A stretch of DNA of 5,948 nt, from contig PFFZ01000077.1 of assembly GCA_002781805.1 (NCBI GenBank), forward strand, positions 1-5,948. The letters run 5' to 3'. The notes beneath the pieces were generated by a model. That model saw only the letters and a program-made list of their open reading frames with translations, ran no database searches and was not told the DNA's origin. A program made the translations under genes and the position numbers. Shown here one piece after another: positions 4,871 to 5,948 of the stretch. Each line of letters opens with the position of its first letter. The first letter of the stretch is position 1. The DNA is from Nitrosopumilales archaeon CG15_BIG_FIL_POST_REV_8_21_14_020_37_12 (GTDB taxonomy: Archaea > Thermoproteota > Nitrososphaeria > Nitrososphaerales > Nitrosopumilaceae).

Positions 4871-5948
4871 ATGAACGACGAGGTCGCCGATATTAACCGT
4901 ATTCATGAAGCTGAAAACTTGCTGGAGCGTGAAAGAATTGAAGCTGAAAACTTGCTGGAGCGTGAAAGAATTGAAGCTGAGCACACAAGACACGATTCAG
5001 AAATAGAATCAGAAAAAATAATATTGAAAACATTGACCGAATCAGAGAATCATCTACTGAAAACATTGACCGAATCAGAGAATTTGATCACGGAGATTGT
5101 AATGGATAACGTTCAATTGAAAAAAGACGCAGCAATCAAACTGGAGTCTCTCAAACACATAACTGAGATTATGATTAAAAACCTCAAAGAATCTGCATCA
5201 ATTGCAATCCAAAACATAAAAAATGATGCAGTAGCTGAATTTGAAACTTTGCAAAAATTGGCTGCCATTGAAGCTGCAGAACTGAAAAGAATTGCACGCA
5301 TAGATTACATATCTTTAAAAAATGTTCAAAATATAGAAAACAAGGAACTGTTAAAGAAAACACAGAACAAATCATTTGATGTAATGACTTATGCGAGGTT
5401 ACTTGTTGAAACACGCAAACAAAAAGCAATCGCGACATCTGAGGAACTGAAAAGACGAGCACACGAAAAGTATGATGTTTTAGTAAGGCGTGCAAAGACA
5501 ATATCTGAGCAAATCAAAACGGCAGCAAGTATGAATGCCGAAAATATTAAAGAACAAGCAAAAAATTATTCTTTAGATCTGATAAGAGATTCACATAGAT
5601 ATACTATGCAAGTTAAATCAGCAGAAGTAAAAATACAAAGAAATCAAACTTTGAAATTACAAAATAAAACAAAACTGTCAATCCTAATCACATCCATAAT
5701 CATAGCTGGTATGGGAATATTTTACTTGAGTACCAATGTAGATCACAGATCCGAATCATTTACTACAGGCTATGTAATTCAAAACTTGAAAGGCGATACT
5801 GTTGATACGTTTGTATCTTGGAAAAAACTACCTGATGCTGTATTTCACATACATGTGATAAACTCCAAATACGTCACAAAGGAAAGAAGTGATGCAATAC
5901 AGGACATCATATTGTCACAGCAAAAAATTGTTCTTGATGATTCTTTAA
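4871..5948 (+). CDS. Membrane-anchored hendecad coiled-coil protein (3' partial)
   Basis: The reading frame is open for 359 codons and runs off the right edge. Residues 1-279 contain no Gly, Pro, Cys or Trp and fall into 11-residue units from about residue 12 to 264, for example IEAENLLERER, IKLESLKHITE, IMIKNLKESAS, ATSEELKRRAH and MNAENIKEQAK. Core positions are unit positions 3 (mixed hydrophobic), 6 (mostly Leu/Ile) and 10 (often Ala), the 3-4-4 spacing of a hendecad coiled coil. One membrane helix follows (about 269-287, SILITSIIIAGMGIFYL). The Lys-rich flank before it predicts N-inside, so the rod should be cytoplasmic. The last 70 residues begin an extracytoplasmic domain (TVDTFVSWKKLPDAVFHIHVIN and onward), which vaguely recalls the region preceding thaumarchaeal matrixin-like peptidases; this is unproven. 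Function is unknown. In-frame ATGs at 4835, 4838 and 4859 would add up to 12 residues. The N-terminal third is acidic and the membrane-proximal third basic. Confidence 0.85.
   Translation, partial: MNDEVADINRIHEAENLLERERIEAENLLERERIEAEHTRHDSEIESEKIILKTLTESENHLLKTLTESENLITEIVMDNVQLKKDAAIKLESLKHITEIMIKNLKESASIAIQNIKNDAVAEFETLQKLAAIEAAELKRIARIDYISLKNVQNIENKELLKKTQNKSFDVMTYARLLVETRKQKAIATSEELKRRAHEKYDVLVRRAKTISEQIKTAASMNAENIKEQAKNYSLDLIRDSHRYTMQVKSAEVKIQRNQTLKLQNKTKLSILITSIIIAGMGIFYLSTNVDHRSESFTTGYVIQNLKGDTVDTFVSWKKLPDAVFHIHVINSKYVTKERSDAIQDIILSQQKIVLDDSL
4907..4972 (+). repeat. 33-bp exact tandem duplication A
   Basis: Two identical 33-base units (4907-4939 and 4940-4972) each encode EAENLLERERI, and the next 8 bases again match the start of the unit. 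The duplication is in frame and adds exactly one 11-residue repeat of the coiled coil. Exact identity, including third codon positions, indicates a recent event. Confidence 0.95.
5024..5089 (+). repeat. 33-bp tandem duplication B
   Basis: Two 33-base units (5024-5056 and 5057-5089) share 26 identical bases in a row (5025-5050 and 5058-5083) and encode LKTLTESEN followed by HL or LI. The period is again 11 residues, but the sequence is unrelated to duplication A 50 bases upstream. Divergence in the last two codons suggests it is somewhat older than A or partly degraded. Confidence 0.93.

Noticed and set aside
5184..5501. Minus-strand ORF of 105 codons, and another at 5113-5301
   Set aside because: Both are antisense to the hendecad coiled-coil gene. 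Their Leu/Phe/Cys-rich translations are what the complement of Glu/Lys/Ala/Gln-rich coiled-coil codons gives, and the plus-strand frame is longer and highly patterned.

Overview
The window looks like a piece of a marine ammonia-oxidising archaeon of the Nitrosopumilus type (Nitrososphaerota/Thaumarchaeota). The reasons are the archaeal-type SRP54, the archaeal enzymes Pus10 and Dph6, an AT-rich composition, archaeal TATA-like boxes close to start codons, and a small protein of the DUF6659 type, which I associate with this group. Species is not determinable from the sequence alone.

Left part (1-1215): a complete DUF6659-like gene on the plus strand (8-358) converges, 8 bases apart, on a minus-strand gene for a 235-residue protein with an HExxH motif (367-1074). 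Next comes a 33-residue, extremely Lys/Arg-rich protein (1114-1215, minus).

Middle (1252-4563): a leftward gene train with a translation and protein-targeting theme. In transcription order it holds two possible leader micro-ORFs (18 and 20 codons), dph6 (diphthamide synthesis on EF-2), srp54 (signal recognition particle GTPase, 8-base overlap with dph6), pus10 (tRNA pseudouridine synthase, 31 bases on) and the 33-residue basic protein (36 bases on). A TATA-like box at 4612-4620 could drive the train. Shine-Dalgarno-like sites precede the 20-codon micro-ORF, dph6 and srp54.

Right part (4564-5948): a roughly 300-base divergent intergenic region without a recognised gene, then a rightward gene that is still open at the window edge (4871 onward, at least 359 residues). 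Its first 279 residues contain no glycine or proline and read as about 23 consecutive 11-residue (hendecad) repeats, directly followed by one membrane helix and the beginning of an extracytoplasmic domain. Two different 33-bp tandem duplications near its 5' end each add exactly one hendecad. This unusual membrane-anchored hendecad coiled coil is the most interesting object in the window. The other genes are mostly ordinary housekeeping, with two oddities: a deviating catalytic motif in Pus10 and the stacked micro-ORFs before dph6.
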